Positions 45,641 through 57,695 of a stretch of DNA of 64,000 nucleotides are shown piece by piece. Within the stretch, counting starts at the first letter, position 1. Each line of letters begins with the position of its first letter. Below the pieces are notes generated by a model. It ran no database searches. It worked only from the letters and a program-made list of their open reading frames with translations, and was not told the origin of the DNA. The DNA comes from Armigeres subalbatus. Taxonomy: Eukaryota; Arthropoda; Insecta; Diptera; Culicidae. The stretch covers positions 424,785,781-424,849,780 of the forward strand of contig NC_085140.1 of the NCBI RefSeq assembly GCF_024139115.2, in the 5' to 3' direction. A program made the position numbers and the translations under genes.

Positions 45641-46530
45641 AAGTCTGAAGATGTTTTTCGTATTATATCCCGGGAAAATTCCAAAGAATTACTCGAGGGA
45701 ATTCTAGGAATTTAAAAAAAAACTCCGAAGAATTCCAGGAGGAAAAATCTTTGAAATTTCCCGAGAAAAAATTTCGGAATTTTCCTGGGAATTACTTCGG
45801 AATTTTCTTGGGAAAATCTTAGAAAAAATCTTTGGAAATTCATCGGAATATCCTTCCGAAGTAGCTCGAAATTTAAATTGAAAAATTCTTTGTAATTTAC
45901 TTGGGAAATGCTTCGGAATATCCTCGAATTTTTTTCGGAATTTCCTCGGGAAATTTTTTGGAACATCCTCGAGAAATGGTTTCCGTGAGAAATTCTTCGA
46001 AAATGCTTCGAGAAATTCTTCAGAATTTGCTCAGGAATTTTTTCGGAGATTTTCTTGGGAAACATTTCGGAGTTTCGTTGGAAAACGTTTCAAAATTTCC
46101 TTGGGGAATTCCTCGAATTTTTTTTTGTGATTCTTCAAATTTCCTTGGAAACTCTTTGGAATATTTCCCTAAAAATCTCCGGAGTTTCCTCGAAAAGTCG
46201 TCGCAATTTTCTCGGAAAATTCTTCGGAATTCTCTCAGAAAATTATTCGAACTGTTCTCAGGAAATTTTCTGGAACCTCCTACGGAAACTCTTCGGAATT
46301 TTATCGGAAGCTCTTCAAAATTTCCTCGCAATGAAAATTTTCAAAATTTTCGGAGGAATTCTTCGGAATTTCCTTGGAAATTTGTCTGGAACTTCCTGAA
46401 GAAATTCTTCGCAATTTTCTTGAAATATTCTTGGGAATTTTATCGAGATATATTTTGGAATTTCCTCAAGAAATCCTTCGGAATTTCCTTAGAAAATTCT
46501 TCAGAATTTTCCTGGGAATTTCTTCGGATT
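45640..46530 (+). repeat. Decayed left flank of minisatellite B
   Basis: Units resemble the core of the next array ('ggaatttcctcgggaaattt', 'cttcggaatttgctcagga') but almost every unit differs and lengths vary around 22-26 bp. Decay increases away from the array. Long open frames on both strands here are due to the stop-free unit. Confidence 0.85.
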
Positions 46531-49090
46531 TTTTTTTTGGGATCGGGAAATCCTTCGGAATTTTTTCGGGATCAGGAAATCCTTCGGAATTTCCTCGGGA
46601 TCGGGAAACCCTTCGGAATTTCCAGAAATCCTTCGGAATATTTTCAGGAAATAGTTCGGAATTTCCTTGGAAAATCTTTCGGAATTTCCTTGGGAAATCC
46701 TTCGGAATTTCCTTGGGAAATCCTTCGGAATTTCCTTGGGAAATCCTTCGGAATTTCTTTGTAAATCCTTCGGAATTTCCTTGGGAAATCCTTCGGAATT
46801 TCCTTGGGAAATCCTTCGGAATTTCCTTGGGCAATCCTTCGAATTTCCTCGGGAAATTCCTTCGAATTTCCTCGGGAAATCCTTCGAATTTCCTTGGGAA
46901 ATCCTTCGGAATTTCCTTGGGAAATCCTTCGAATTTCCTTGGGAAATCCTTCGAATTTCCTTGGGAAATCCTTCGGAATTTCTTGGGAAATCCTTCGAAT
47001 TTCCTTGGGAAATCCTTCGAATTTCCTTGGAAATCCTTCGGAATTTCCTTGGGAAATCCTTCGGAATTTCCTTGGGAAATCCTTCGAATTTCCTTGGGAA
47101 ATCCTTCGAATTTCCTTGGGAAATCCTTCGAATTTCCTTGGGAAATCCTTCGAATTTCCTTGGGAAATCCTTCGGAATTTCCTTGGGAAATCCTTCGAAT
47201 TTCCTTGGGAAATCCTTCGGAATTTCCTTGAAATCCTTCGAATTTCCTTGGGAAATCCTTCGAATTTCCTTGGAAATCCTTCGGAATTTCCTTGGGAAAT
47301 CCTTCGAATTTCCTTGGGAAATCCTTCGAATTTCCTTGAAATCCTTCGAATTTCCTTGGGAAATCCTTCGAATTTCCTTGGGAAATCCTTCGGAATTTCC
47401 TTGGGAAATCCTTCGGAATTTCCTTGGGAAATCCTTCGGAATTTCCTTGGGAAATCCTTCGAATTTCCTTGGGAAATCCTTCGAATTTCCTTGAAATCCT
47501 TCGAATTTCCTTGGGAAATCCTTCGAATTTCCTTGGGAAATCCTTCGAATTTCCTTGGGAAATCCTTCGGAATTTCCTTGAAATCCTTCGGAATTTCCTT
47601 GGGAAATCCTTCGGAATTTCCTTGGGAAATCCTTCGAATTTCCTTGGAAATCCTTCGAATTTCCTTGGGAAATCCTTCGAATTTCCTTGAAATCCTTCGG
47701 AATTTCCTTGGGAAATCCTTCGAATTTCCTTGGGAAATCCTTCGGAATTTCCTTGGGAAATCCTTCGAATTTCCTTGGGAAATCCCTCGGAATTCCCTCG
47801 GTAAATCCTTCGGAATTTCCTTGGGAAATCCTTCGGAATTTCCTTGGGAAATCCTTCGGAATTTCCTTGGGAAATCCTTCGGAATTTCCTTGGGAAATCC
47901 TTCGGAATTTCCTTGGGAAATCCTTCGGAATTTCCTTGGGAAATTTTTCGGAAAATCCTTCGGAATTTCCTTGGGAAATCCTTCGGAATTTCCTTGGGAA
48001 ATCCTTCGGAATTTCCGAGGAAAAATCCTTCGGAATTTCCTTGGAAATCCTTCGAATTTCCTTGGGAAATCCTTCGGAATTTCCTTGAAATCCTTCGAAT
48101 TTCCTTGGGAAATCCTTCGAATTTCCTTGAAATCCCTCGGAATTTCCTTGGGAAATCCTTCGGATGTTCCTTGGAAATCCTTCGAATTTCCTTGGGAAAT
48201 CCTTCGAATTTCCTTGGGAAATCCTTCGAATTTCCTTGGGAAATCCTTCGGAATTTCCTTGGAAATCCTTCGGAATTTCCTTGGGAAATCCTTCGAATTT
48301 CCTTGAAATCCTTCGGAATTTCCTTGGGAAATCCTTCGAATTTCCTTGGAAATCCTTCGGAATTTCCTTGGGAAATCCTTTGAATTTCCTTGGGAAATCC
48401 TTTGGAATTTCCTCGAAATCCTTCGAATTTCCTCGAAATCCTTCGAATTTCCTCAGGAAATCCTTCGAATTTCCTCGAAATCCTTCGGAATTTCCTCCGG
48501 AAATCCTTCGAATTTCCTCGAAATCCTTCGGAATTTCCTCGAAATCCTTCGGAATTTCCTCAGGAAATCCTTCGGAATTTCCTCGAAATCCTTCGGAATT
48601 TCCTCGAAATCCTTCGGAATTTCCTCGAAATCCTTCGAATTTCCTTGGGAAATTATTCGGAATTTCCTCGAAATCCTTCGAATTTCCTCAGGAAATCCTT
48701 TGGAATTTCCTTGGAAATCCTTCGGAATTTCCTCGAAATCCTTCGAATTTCCTCAGAAATCCTTCGGAATTTCCTCGAAATCCTTCGAATTTCCTCGAAA
48801 TCCTTCGGAATTTCCTCAGGAAATCCTTCGAATTTCCTCGAAATCCTTCGGAATTTCCTCGGGAAATCCTTCAGAATTTTCTCTGGAAATCCTTTGGAAT
48901 TTCCTCATGAAATCCTTCGGAATTTCCTCGGGAAATCCTTCGGAATTTCCTCGGGAAATCCTTCGGAATTTTCTCGGGAAATCCTTCGGAATTTTCTCGG
49001 GAAATCCTTCGGAATTTCCTCGGAAAATTCTTCGGAATTCCCTCGGGAAATCCTTTGGAATATCCTCGGGAAATCATTTTCAAATGATCT
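46530..49090 (+). repeat. 23-bp minisatellite B, about 110 units
   Basis: The unit is 'gggaaatccttcggaatttc' plus 'ctt', 23 bp, partly self-complementary (ggaaat...atttcc). Length variants of 22 bp (ttcgaatttcc) and 19-20 bp (ccttgaaatcc or cctcgaaatcc) are mixed in. Variants lie in blocks: 'ccttggg' units at about 46.65-48.4 kb, 'cctcgaaatcc' units at about 48.4-48.85 kb, and 'cctcggg' units at about 48.85-49.07 kb. The unit lacks stop codons on both strands in all frames, which explains a 500-residue open frame (46804-48306) and several others. I reject these as genes. Confidence 0.95.
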
Positions 49091-49690
49091 CTTGGAGAAA
49101 TCCTCCGGAATTTTTTCGGGAAATTCTTAGAAATTTCCTCAGGAAATTCTTCAAAAATTTCTCGAGGAATTTTTTAAAAGTTCTTCGAAAATTCCTAGGG
49201 GAAATTCTTTGGAATTTTCTGAGGAAATTCTTCGAAAATTTCTCGAGAAATTATTAAAGTAAAATTAAGAAAGTTATTCGAAAATTCCTAGGGGAAGTTG
49301 TTTAAAATTTCCTAGAGCAATTATTTGGAATTTCTTCAGGAACATATTTAATTAACTTGACTTGCCTTAACCTCACAGTTGAGGTCGAAATACGTATCTG
49401 CAAAATTACAAAACATGGTGAAATAAATGGAAAGTCCTAAACTCGTCTTATGATTGTTTTTATCGAGAAATTTTCCGGAGTTTTTGCAGGGAATTCTTTG
49501 CAATTTTCTCGAAAGCTTCTTTGGAATTTTCTCGGCAAATTAATTGGAATTCTTTCGAGACCCTTTTATAAAAAAATCTTCGCAATTATCTTTACTGCTG
49601 TACTTCAGAATCGCCAGTACACCGAAAGCATAATCGAAAGATCGATCTACGGAATTTCCAAAGAAAATTCTGCAGTATCTTAATATACAA
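49090..49690 (+). repeat. Decayed right flank of minisatellite B
   Basis: Units such as 'aaattcttcgaaaatttctc' and 'ggaattttctcgg' become hard to align after about 49.33 kb. A 60-bp fragment of another repeat interrupts at 49378-49440. Confidence 0.8.
49378..49440. mobile_element. Solo terminal fragment of family M4
   Basis: It contains 'ttgaggtcgaaatacgtatc' and then '...aaataaatggaaag', in the same order as the ends of the 29139-29963 element. Only one end is present. It lies in the decayed flank of minisatellite B. Confidence 0.65.
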
Positions 49691-52600
49691 AAGAAAATCT
49701 GTTTATGTGTCTATTTTGATCGTGTTTTTTTTTTCAATAAATTTCCATAGTGAAATTCTTTTATATTTGAGCTTCACAACAGTTTTTTTTTTGTTAAATT
49801 TTACTTGAAGATTCAAGCTCAAACCCGCAATAATTTGAATCACTGCGCATTTAACTACTTACTCCAATGTCGTAATTGTATTAAACTGAAAAGTTTAACT
49901 GTGGTGTAATAATACTTTTAACTTGGTGTTGAATAAAGTTAACTCCTACAAAATTGAAATGTCCCAAGTGGGAGATTGTTTTGATTAACCATTTAAAAGT
50001 TTAAAGATAATGTATTCTAATGTGAAGTTACAAAAAACTGTAAGCGTCGTCTAAGAAACGCAAAACACCCATTCGAATATGACCAATTTAGGCCATTGCC
50101 AATTTCGGTCAGCATTCCGTTAGATTTTAGCATCGCAAGATGTGGGCTATTCTGTGACAAAGGCCTACCACGGCAGCATCGAAGCGCCAATCGTGAATAT
50201 ATTTCTATAGCGTTCCAATCCACGCCGGAAAAGAAGAAACCTACCAAAATACCAGTTGCATATTTACGCTGGTTGTCAGTCGCCGTACCGCGGCCGCATA
50301 CCTTCACTATTCAATGAGGTACTTTTTTTCAATCCGTTTTTAGTCATCACATTTCTACGTTTCCACTTTCCATACAGAACTCCTCTTCCAGGTTTCTTTT
50401 TATTGGTTCGATGTGAACCAAACAGTGACGAACGGCTGCTTCTGTTGATTTATTCATGTTTTACTATTAGGGCAGGGTGGTTCGCAGTTGGCCTCGTTCC
50501 TATTTCTATTATCATGGAAAGCGTTTGGGGTCGTTCATTTTTTCTTCAAAATTAGCGTATACAAAGAATAATGGGTCAAAATCAAGCATTTCTTATTTCT
50601 CATCAACATTTAAAACTATTATACAAGAATAGTAATATAGACGCTCGAAGCTATCAGTTACCCTATTTGCTCAAAAGACATTTCTTAAAACTTCCACGTG
50701 TTCAAACAAACTCACATCACTGGGAATACCAGATGTCAAACTAAATATTCAAATGATTCTTTGAATTCGGGTTTGAATTCCCCTCGATTGGATATTAGTA
50801 CATAATGTATAACGACTAGCTATTTATCTACTTCTCTGTTCGGAAGCATCATCAGCTGTTGTGCTTAGCGTAACTCTTCATCGGGTTGGAAATGTTTGGA
50901 TATTGTATGTAGGAGGTGTTGATGAGCCCAGTTGTTTTGATTCACAGTCCAATCCAAAATATCACTTTGCTTGTTTGCTTGTTCAAAAACACGTATATTA
51001 AAGCATGTGAATGTGCGGGTGGAAGCTTTAGCTCGTAGATTGTAATCTAATCCCCGTTCACTGTCTGCTAGAGGTTTCAACTCGTTTTGGTATTTGATTG
51101 ATATATAGAGAAACATTGTTTGTTATTCATCATATAGTATGTCACGATTGTAAAATGTGGCTTCCAAGGTTTTGAAAGGATTTAATCGTATGAACCACGG
51201 CAGGGTCCCATTAAATTTCAACACAGAAACAAAAATCTTTAACTTGATTTATGAGAAAAGCGACGAACAGAATTTACTCCAACGCAAAAACTGATAATCC
51301 AAAGCGTCCAAAGCGAGGAATACTCGACAAGTGTCTAACATAAACAATACATTCATTTTCGTAACACTCCATTTACCTTAGCATCATGTTTGACCTTGTC
51401 AACCATGTACTTGGTTTATTTTTTTCAAACTAATTTAATTACCTCCGCAACTCGTTCGCGCCATGATCGGTAAGTTGGTTCCCATATTGTACACAACAAA
51501 CGGTGTCTAACCTTTGAACTAGCTCACTATTAAAATGCAACAACATCAAAACCCAAACTCATGTACGCGCATGGCTAGATTGTTATTACTCGGCGTTTTA
51601 GAGTTGAGAGCGCCAATCGGTTCCATTGTTTTGTCCGCGGAATACATGCTCGTTGTAGATCGTTTCCCTTTCAAAAGTTGATAGTTTTAGGAGCAAAACT
51701 CATTTCCGTGGAAGAAAGTAAGCAATTTACCGTTTCACTGTTTAAAACCCTAAACGTGATGGACAGCGCGCGTAGCGCACGGTTGCAGGAAGTTGACCAA
51801 CTGGTGGCTGCGCTTGTCATTGCATATCAACTAACCTCCGTCCTCCGTGTAGCAGCGTGAGCTTGCCAAACCGCAAAACATGCGTAGTCTGCGCCGTGTT
51901 TGTGTGTTAAGACTACGGTCTAGGTCATCCTGAGCAATGGCTGTTGTTTGGTGGTGGCGGCAAACAACGTGGAATGTAGCCAACCAGTCAGTCTAGCGAT
52001 AATGTAGTGTGCCGGAGTACATACGTCGTGAGACCCGCCACCGTCGAGGTGAACCTAGCGAACCGGGGGTGTGCAAGTCATGTGTGGCATTTCGACAAAG
52101 GCGATTAACGAATGGATGACTCAGTCGGTAAATCAGCCAGTGGTTGTTAAAGGGAAAGTTAATTGAAAGTGATTTTTCTTAACATTAATGGTGATCTGTC
52201 AAATGGAACAACAACACGCTCTCAAATATTCTCTGAAATATATTAAATTGAATCTTTTTCAGTCATTTATTTGTAGGTATGTAATTATTCTCAAGAGCTC
52301 AAAAAATCTTTGAGCGAATATACCAGTTTTCAAGTAAAATAGTTGTCAAACGATTCAATAAATATTTCACGTCGGCATTTCGATGATCATCCATAATCAC
52401 AAACATAGGAAAACAGAAAACATTCCATTCTTCAGCGGCAACAAACGAGTCACACTTTTCACACACAGTTTTCTAAACAAATATGCTAGCCATAAATTGA
52501 AACAAATATTCCCTGCCATCTTCATCACAGATCATCGCCATAAGCGATGTGCAACGATTCATACATCTCATCATAGCACATATATGCACCTATTAAAACT

Positions 52601-54470
52601 CTCTTGATGCCGCAGCATTCCTCTTTAATAACACCATATCGTTTCAATTCATTTTCCATTTCTCACTCCATGAATAGGCTAATTATGTCAAACTTATCTA
52701 AGCCGGCAAGTCATCAATCCACTCACCCGCGGCTCCCCACTGGCCAACGAACTGTCTTCCAATTCATTCAGAGACAGTTCTAATAAATTGACTGCCTTTC
52801 TTCCCTTCATTCTACGCATACCCCGCACATTTAAGGTACAATCAAACACTTGACACCCACTTACTGTATTTTATTGTGTGGATCTGTGCCCGGAGGAGCT
52901 GGTTTCGATTCTCCAATTTTCGGAAGCGCCAGTAGCAGCGGCTCAGCTCGTAAAACTGTCAGCGCAACTGGAGCTCCTCCAATGAGAAGCGGGACCGCGA
53001 CCGTAGATGATATATGAGCCGAGCTTTAGATAATAACTCTCCGAAGCAGCCACCACCAACCGGCACCGTATTTCTAATTTTGTTTTGTTCTTTGGCGAGA
53101 AGATTCTGGTGCTGGTGTTTCCGATCTTCTCGGAGCCATTTTGGAGGCCGTAATTAAAGTGGGCACTGCTGATGCACCCTCCCGGTCCGGTCCGATTCCA
53201 GCCGGTTTGAGGTTCTCATATTTCTCACTTTTATATTTGCTTACTGCCGAGATTCGCCTCAATATACACGATTTAATGGGATATCGGATGCCACGTTGAT
53301 GTTTTATCACACGGGTTTTTTTTTATTCTGGTACCCACGATATACATGGAATAATAAAAGAGGTTTTTTTTCTCTGAATTCTGGTTCGCTTAGTTCTGAT
53401 TCGGCACCAGTAATTGAAAGCGGAAATGTTTAATTCAGATTGCCCCCGGGGTCGGAAGGTTCATTTTTTCTATACTATGGTTTAACGGAAGCTCAACAAA
53501 CAGATTTTGGGCATTATTTTAAAGTAAAAGTAGTATGAGTATGAAATGAGGTTTTTAAAGAGTTTATTTCTTCTTCTTTTTATCAGCATTACATCCTCCA
53601 CTACAATGGGACACTGCTGCCTCACAGCACTTGCACTTACCATTTTTGCATGTCTAAATCATGAGGCTAACACGATGATATACTACGATACCCAGGAAGG
53701 CCGAGAAAATTTTCAAACCGAATTGATTTTTGTGCATATGAAAAAACAACGTTTCGTCACTCGGATTTCCATTCCATGTATTTTCTCGCGAATCTGAGAC
53801 AAATATGGGATCAATTTTGGCCAGCTCTTCAGTTTCGCCTATTTTATGTTCGCCAATTCGTCTAAAATGCAAGTGATATGTCTGGACGTAGCTGGAACAT
53901 CCATTCTTAATTTTTGAGCATGACAATCGGTTTTTGGTTACCGCCATCTAGGGTGCACCCGGACAAAACCTCAAAATTTTTTTCGTTCGTTTCACAAAAC
54001 TTGTATTTTTTTAATTTCACACGTATATTGAATGAACTGATTCCAAAACTTTATGATTGTAGTTTGGAAATTTAATTTTTGATGGCTTGTTAAAGTTAAT
54101 GCTTAATAATTTGACTAAAGTTTTTCCGGGAACGATTCGGAACGATCTGGTATCATGTATTGAAACCTATTTTTGGTCTACTTTCCGGTGGTTAGTGTGG
54201 TGATTTGCTAATGGTTACTCCAAAGCTGGAAATTGACTGCTTCAATGTTAGAATGAGGACGCTGTTAATGCTTTAGACCTTAAGGCTTGCGCCTCCAGAA
54301 GTACTCGAGTAGCATAGTATATGTTGGATAACAATTCTAACCTCAAAATGAATTTAGCATCACAAAATTACTCTTTGGTGAAAGATTCGAGCAACATATT
54401 AGGTATTGTCCGGCATTTGTATGGGGGCCCGCCACTGTGCGACGGTACTTTGTGTGTTGTGTTATCTGCC
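49691..54470. other. Repeat-poor DNA, no recognised gene
   Basis: No clear MITE or minisatellite is seen over almost 5 kb. GC-richer patches lie at 50080-50330, 51590-52110 and 52720-53260. Frames there (96 residues at 50017-50307 minus, 60 at 51678-51860 plus, 78 at 53074-53310 minus) have no motifs I recognise. This could be part of a transcription unit (introns, untranslated exons) or regulatory DNA. An AT-rich stretch with an overlapping 97-residue minus frame and 83-residue plus frame lies at 53546-53947. Confidence 0.4.
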
Positions 54471-54471
54471 C

Positions 54472-54659
54472 TTAATTCCGCAGCGACACATTGCTACGCC
54501 CTTTTGAGAGGCGTTTTACGTCATAATTATCACCTTTTTTAAACAAGCTCCGAACTACTTTTTTGGAACGATTAGTTTTTTGCTAATTGACCGGTTTGAG
54601 TACCCTTCGTCCTTGAACAGGGTTATGATTAGCCGTTCCTCTTCCATCAAACGAGTTCC
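54472..54659 (-). pseudogene. Tc1-like transposase, N-terminal remnant
   Basis: On the minus strand, EEERLIITLFKDEGYSNRSI followed by KKLIVP matches the first helix-turn-helix of Tc1/mariner transposases, which bind the element's own ends. A one-base shift near 54558 then moves to another frame, where VVRSLFKKGDNYDVKR follows, as in the linker toward the second DNA-binding part. A stop at 54472-54474 ends it. The second DNA-binding half and the whole DDE catalytic domain are missing. No terminal inverted repeats were recognised near it. Residues ahead of about 54660 in the open frame do not match the family. Confidence 0.6.
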
Positions 54660-54718
54660 TTTCGCCCTTTGGGCGTTTAGGGTAAATGATGTTTGATTGT
54701 TTATTTCCCTCAATACTG

Positions 54719-54840
54719 CCCAGTCAACACAAAATTGTATATGATGCAAAATAAGATGCTAAAGTGGAGGCAATATACCACTATATGGCCACCACTCTAG
54801 CATCTTATGTGGCATCATACACGATCTTGTGTTGACTGGG
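54719..54840. mobile_element. MITE with cccagycaacac ends (M10), copy 1
   Basis: The left 'cccagtcaacacaaaattgt' and right 'acgatcttgtgttgactggg' ends are inverted. Inner arms 'aagatgctaaagtggaggc' and 'ggccaccactctagcatctt' pair too. It is 122 bp. The copy at 62638-62792 shares the ends and the internal 'gtggaggc', so the family is present twice. Confidence 0.9.
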
Positions 54841-56030
54841 TACAAAATGTATGTGTGAGTGATATGAATGTTCGTTGCATAAAAGTGTATTAGTTGTACA
54901 AATGACGCCACTACGTTCTATTAATTTGTTGAAAACTAATTAATTTTTAAGATGCGGCTGAACGAATGTCAAGCACTGTATTATATTCATGTTTGTTAAG
55001 ATCAGAAAAACTTGTTTCAATAGGCCAAAAACTATTTTGAAGGGGCGCCAGTGTGACAAATTGTTGGTAAGCTGGTCAGGTAAAATTTCAAATTCTCAAA
55101 CCTCATCGGCGATTCAAATCATGCATGAGTCAAATCCCATCAGAATCATGGCCTAGAGAATCGCTCATGATATGAATCGAGATTTGCATAATTGCTTGAT
55201 TTTACGTGTTCTTCATTGTTGAATGCATTGAATTATCTTTCATAGCTTAAAACAATGGCTAATAAATCCATATGTAAACAAAACATACGCCTCGATTGTG
55301 TTTTGAAGCTTTTCAGAGCGAAATCATTTTTCGAGTGAGCGAATCGATGCGATTCTGACCGAGAAACTCAAGCGCGATGCTCTCCCTACAGAATCGCAAG
55401 CAAATTAGCTCGTACATGAAGCCTCGATGATTGAGATTTGAGTATGATTCTACCAACGCTAGTGATAATAGCGTGCCCACGAAGGCTTTGATTAAGGGAA
55501 AGCCGGAAGCGTTTTCTCGAGCAATGGCAACAGCTGCTAAATATTTTCAAGTTTCACCGATACCTAATCAACAAAAAATCTTGGCGCAATCTCAAACTGT
55601 CATTTGAATAGCCCAGAAAGAAAATCGCCATCTAAAATGTCCTTTTCAGGACCACTAATATATTTACTAAAAAGTATTTCGCAGAAGAATAATCAACACA
55701 TGCTGGTACAAAGAAATCATTTCAGATTTTGGTTGAGCGTCATTTTTTAATTTCAATTGTATGGTGGCGTAATTAATCTTTTCCTCGCTCACGCAAACGG
55801 ATTTTTGTACAAGAATAAATTCAAAATTGTCCCTAAAAATAAAAATTAGATTTCTGAAATTTATAAACATTGTATTGAGTTTAAGTTTTTTGTGAACAAT
55901 TCGAAAATATATTTTCAAAATAGAAAACAATAATGTGCAATTGGTCATGTTGATTTATGCATTAATATAAATAAACAACTAATGAATTTCGCGTCACTTT
56001 CTTAAAAACCCAGAATCATCCACCTGGCGG
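54841..56030. other. AT-rich DNA, no recognised gene
   Basis: Stretches like 'gaatcgctcatgatatgaat' and 'gcgaatcgatgcgattctga' at 55090-55450 repeat a 'gattc/gaatc' wording in both directions, perhaps an old palindromic element. I could not define its ends. No gene was recognised. Confidence 0.4.
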
Positions 56031-56420
56031 TGATGGAGCCTTTCTCGTTAGTTTTTTTTAATCTTTATTAAGGTTCTATTTTTTCTATTTTTAGTTCTCG
56101 TTAGTTATGAAAATAGTATTTTGGCCATAACTTTTGAGCCCATAGTCCGATATGGCGAATTTTCAATGGGAAACAATGAGACAGGATTCCGCGTCGAATC
56201 CAACTGCGAGCAAATCGGTTAAGGATAAGTGCGTAAAAAATGAGTGAGAAAATTTTCACGCGCCCGTTTTTGGCATAAAAAATTGTATTTTGGCCATAAC
56301 TTCTGAGCCCATAGTCCGATCCGGCCAATTTTCAATAGGAAAGGAAACAATAGGGCAGAATACTGCGTCGAATGCGTAGAAATCGATTACACCCGGTTCT
56401 TTTTTTACACGGGTGGGTTT
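56030..56420 (-). repeat. R1-family copies, reversed
   Basis: Two successive pieces read on the minus strand contain 'ccattgaaaattcgccatat' (about 56155-56174) and 'ctattgaaaattggccggat' (about 56318-56337), each with 'atggccaaaatac'. The family's end, 'ggtgatggagcctttctcgt', lies near 56030. The region 56100-56420 is thus a partial tandem duplication inside one copy. Confidence 0.65.
56042..56106 (-). mobile_element. Tiny retroposed insertion with 12-bp duplication
   Basis: The 12-mer 'ttctcgttagtt' occurs at 56042-56053 and 56095-56106. The 41 bp between starts with a T run followed by 'aatctttattaaggttct', similar to the insert at 38589-38642. Both look like extreme 5' truncations of one retroposon family read on the minus strand, here inserted into an R1 copy. 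Confidence 0.7.
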
Positions 56421-56589
56421 TAGTTGATTACGACCTTTAGCGTTGATGAAACTATGAGTTAACCCCATGAAAAAATTCACAAAAAATCAAAGAAAATTCA
56501 GGTGGTATTTAAAAAGCTGTGAAAAATCAGGTTAACCGGGAGATTGAAGAATACCAACCGTGTAAAAAAAATATTGGGTGTAAGGGCAA

Positions 56590-57369
56590 ATACAAAAAAT
56601 GAGCTAGACTTTTTACTCTTTTGGTACAGGCACAGCAGTATAACGTACGAAGACTTGCGTAAATCTTCCCACATTGTTGTGCTATAAGGTCCTCCCACTG
56701 TAGGTCGTTCTGGAAGATAAATCCGAGGTTACTCGCACTTTCGCAAAACTCGATGTTCTGACCATCCATAACAAGATTTGGTATAGATTCAGAGCCTCTA
56801 CGACGCCGACTTGTGATGATCAATGCCTTGGTTTTTGATGCGTTCACGTGTAGATCGTTGCGCCTCGACCAGTCCGCAACTAGCTCGAGATCAACATTCA
56901 CCATCCTGACTAATTCACGAACACAGGGGCCATGTCGTCCAATGTACAGTTGTACATCATCAGCGTAGATTTGGATAGAACAATACTTCAAAACCGTCGG
57001 TAGGTCGTTAATATGACAGCAAAACAGCAGTGGGCCAAGAACCGACCCTTGTGGTACACCTGATGACACCTCAGCACTACTTGAGCTTCTATTTCCACAG
57101 TAAACCGTTTGTCTTCTACCACTTAGATAGGATTCCATCAAATATGCAGCAGAAGAAGAAAAGTAGAACTGGGCTTGTAATTTACTAATGAGTTTCTTAT
57201 GAGAGATGGTATCGAAAGCTTTCGAAAAATCCAGTAGTAACAAAGTTCCAGATCCTTTCCTATCGACAATGGCTCCTAACTCGTCGTATACACGAAGTAC
57301 CTTGAAAATACAAGTTCGAAGTTCTTGAAAATACAAATCTAATTTGAAGAAACCAAACAAAACAGACAT
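56590..57369 (-). pseudogene. Reverse transcriptase fragment, CR1/L2-like
   Basis: A minus-strand frame (stop at 56527) holds the core of a non-LTR reverse transcriptase. In order: LLLLDFSKAFDTISHKKL (first catalytic aspartate, residues about 43-60), SSGVPQGSVLGPLLF (about 107-121), NDLPTV, and IYADDVQLY (the catalytic pair, about 137-145), then NDLHVNASKTKAL (about 173-185). After about residue 250 the match ends. The SYLSGR and YADD.QLY pattern suggests the CR1/L2/Jockey assemblage. The endonuclease and the first part of the transcriptase are absent, so it is 5'-truncated. The catalytic motifs are intact and no stop interrupts them. Confidence 0.85.
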
Positions 57370-57599
57370 GCCTTTTGTTGATTATCTGCAAAAAAAAATA
57401 ATGAAAACAAAATAGTAGACAGCCTGTCTTAAAGAAAGCATACCTCGAAGCTGATGCCAAATTGTTTCAAGGAGCGCAAAACAAACAACACATTCCTCAG
57501 AATTTAATGCGATAGAAAACCTGAGGTCGCACAGACTCTTAAAACCTAGTATTATACAATGGACAGGACACATTTAAACAGTACCCAGTAGATTTTTTT

Positions 57600-57695
57600 T
57601 TTCGAAAAGTTTTTCTTTACTAAGTCAGGAATCGAACCCATTGCGCATTGCCGACTGACGTTGCTAATTTCATGGCTACGAAGCCCGCCATCACA
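57600..57695 (-). mobile_element. tRNA-like SINE fragment
   Basis: Read on the minus strand, 'gggttcgattcctgac' contains a sound B box (ggttcgattcc, complement at 57628-57638) of an RNA polymerase III promoter. A weak A-box-like 'tagcaacgtcagtcgg' lies about 30 bp before it (complement 57651-57666). The start, 'gatggcgggcttcgtagcc', is SINE-like. The cloverleaf does not fold well, so I do not call a functional tRNA. Families of this type (Feilai-like) exist in Aedes; identity is not proven. Confidence 0.5.

Noticed and set aside
46804..48306. 500-residue open frame and overlapping long frames on both strands
   Set aside because: They lie wholly in a 23-bp tandem array whose unit lacks stop codons in all six frames; the translation is only the repeat read in rotating phase.
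46530..49090. CRISPR array or silk-like repetitive protein gene
   Set aside because: There are no spacers, the unit length is not a multiple of three, and there is no promoter, signal peptide or unique terminal domain.
57600..57695. Functional tRNA gene
   Set aside because: A B box is present, but the A box is weak and misplaced and no cloverleaf can be drawn; a SINE fragment fits better.
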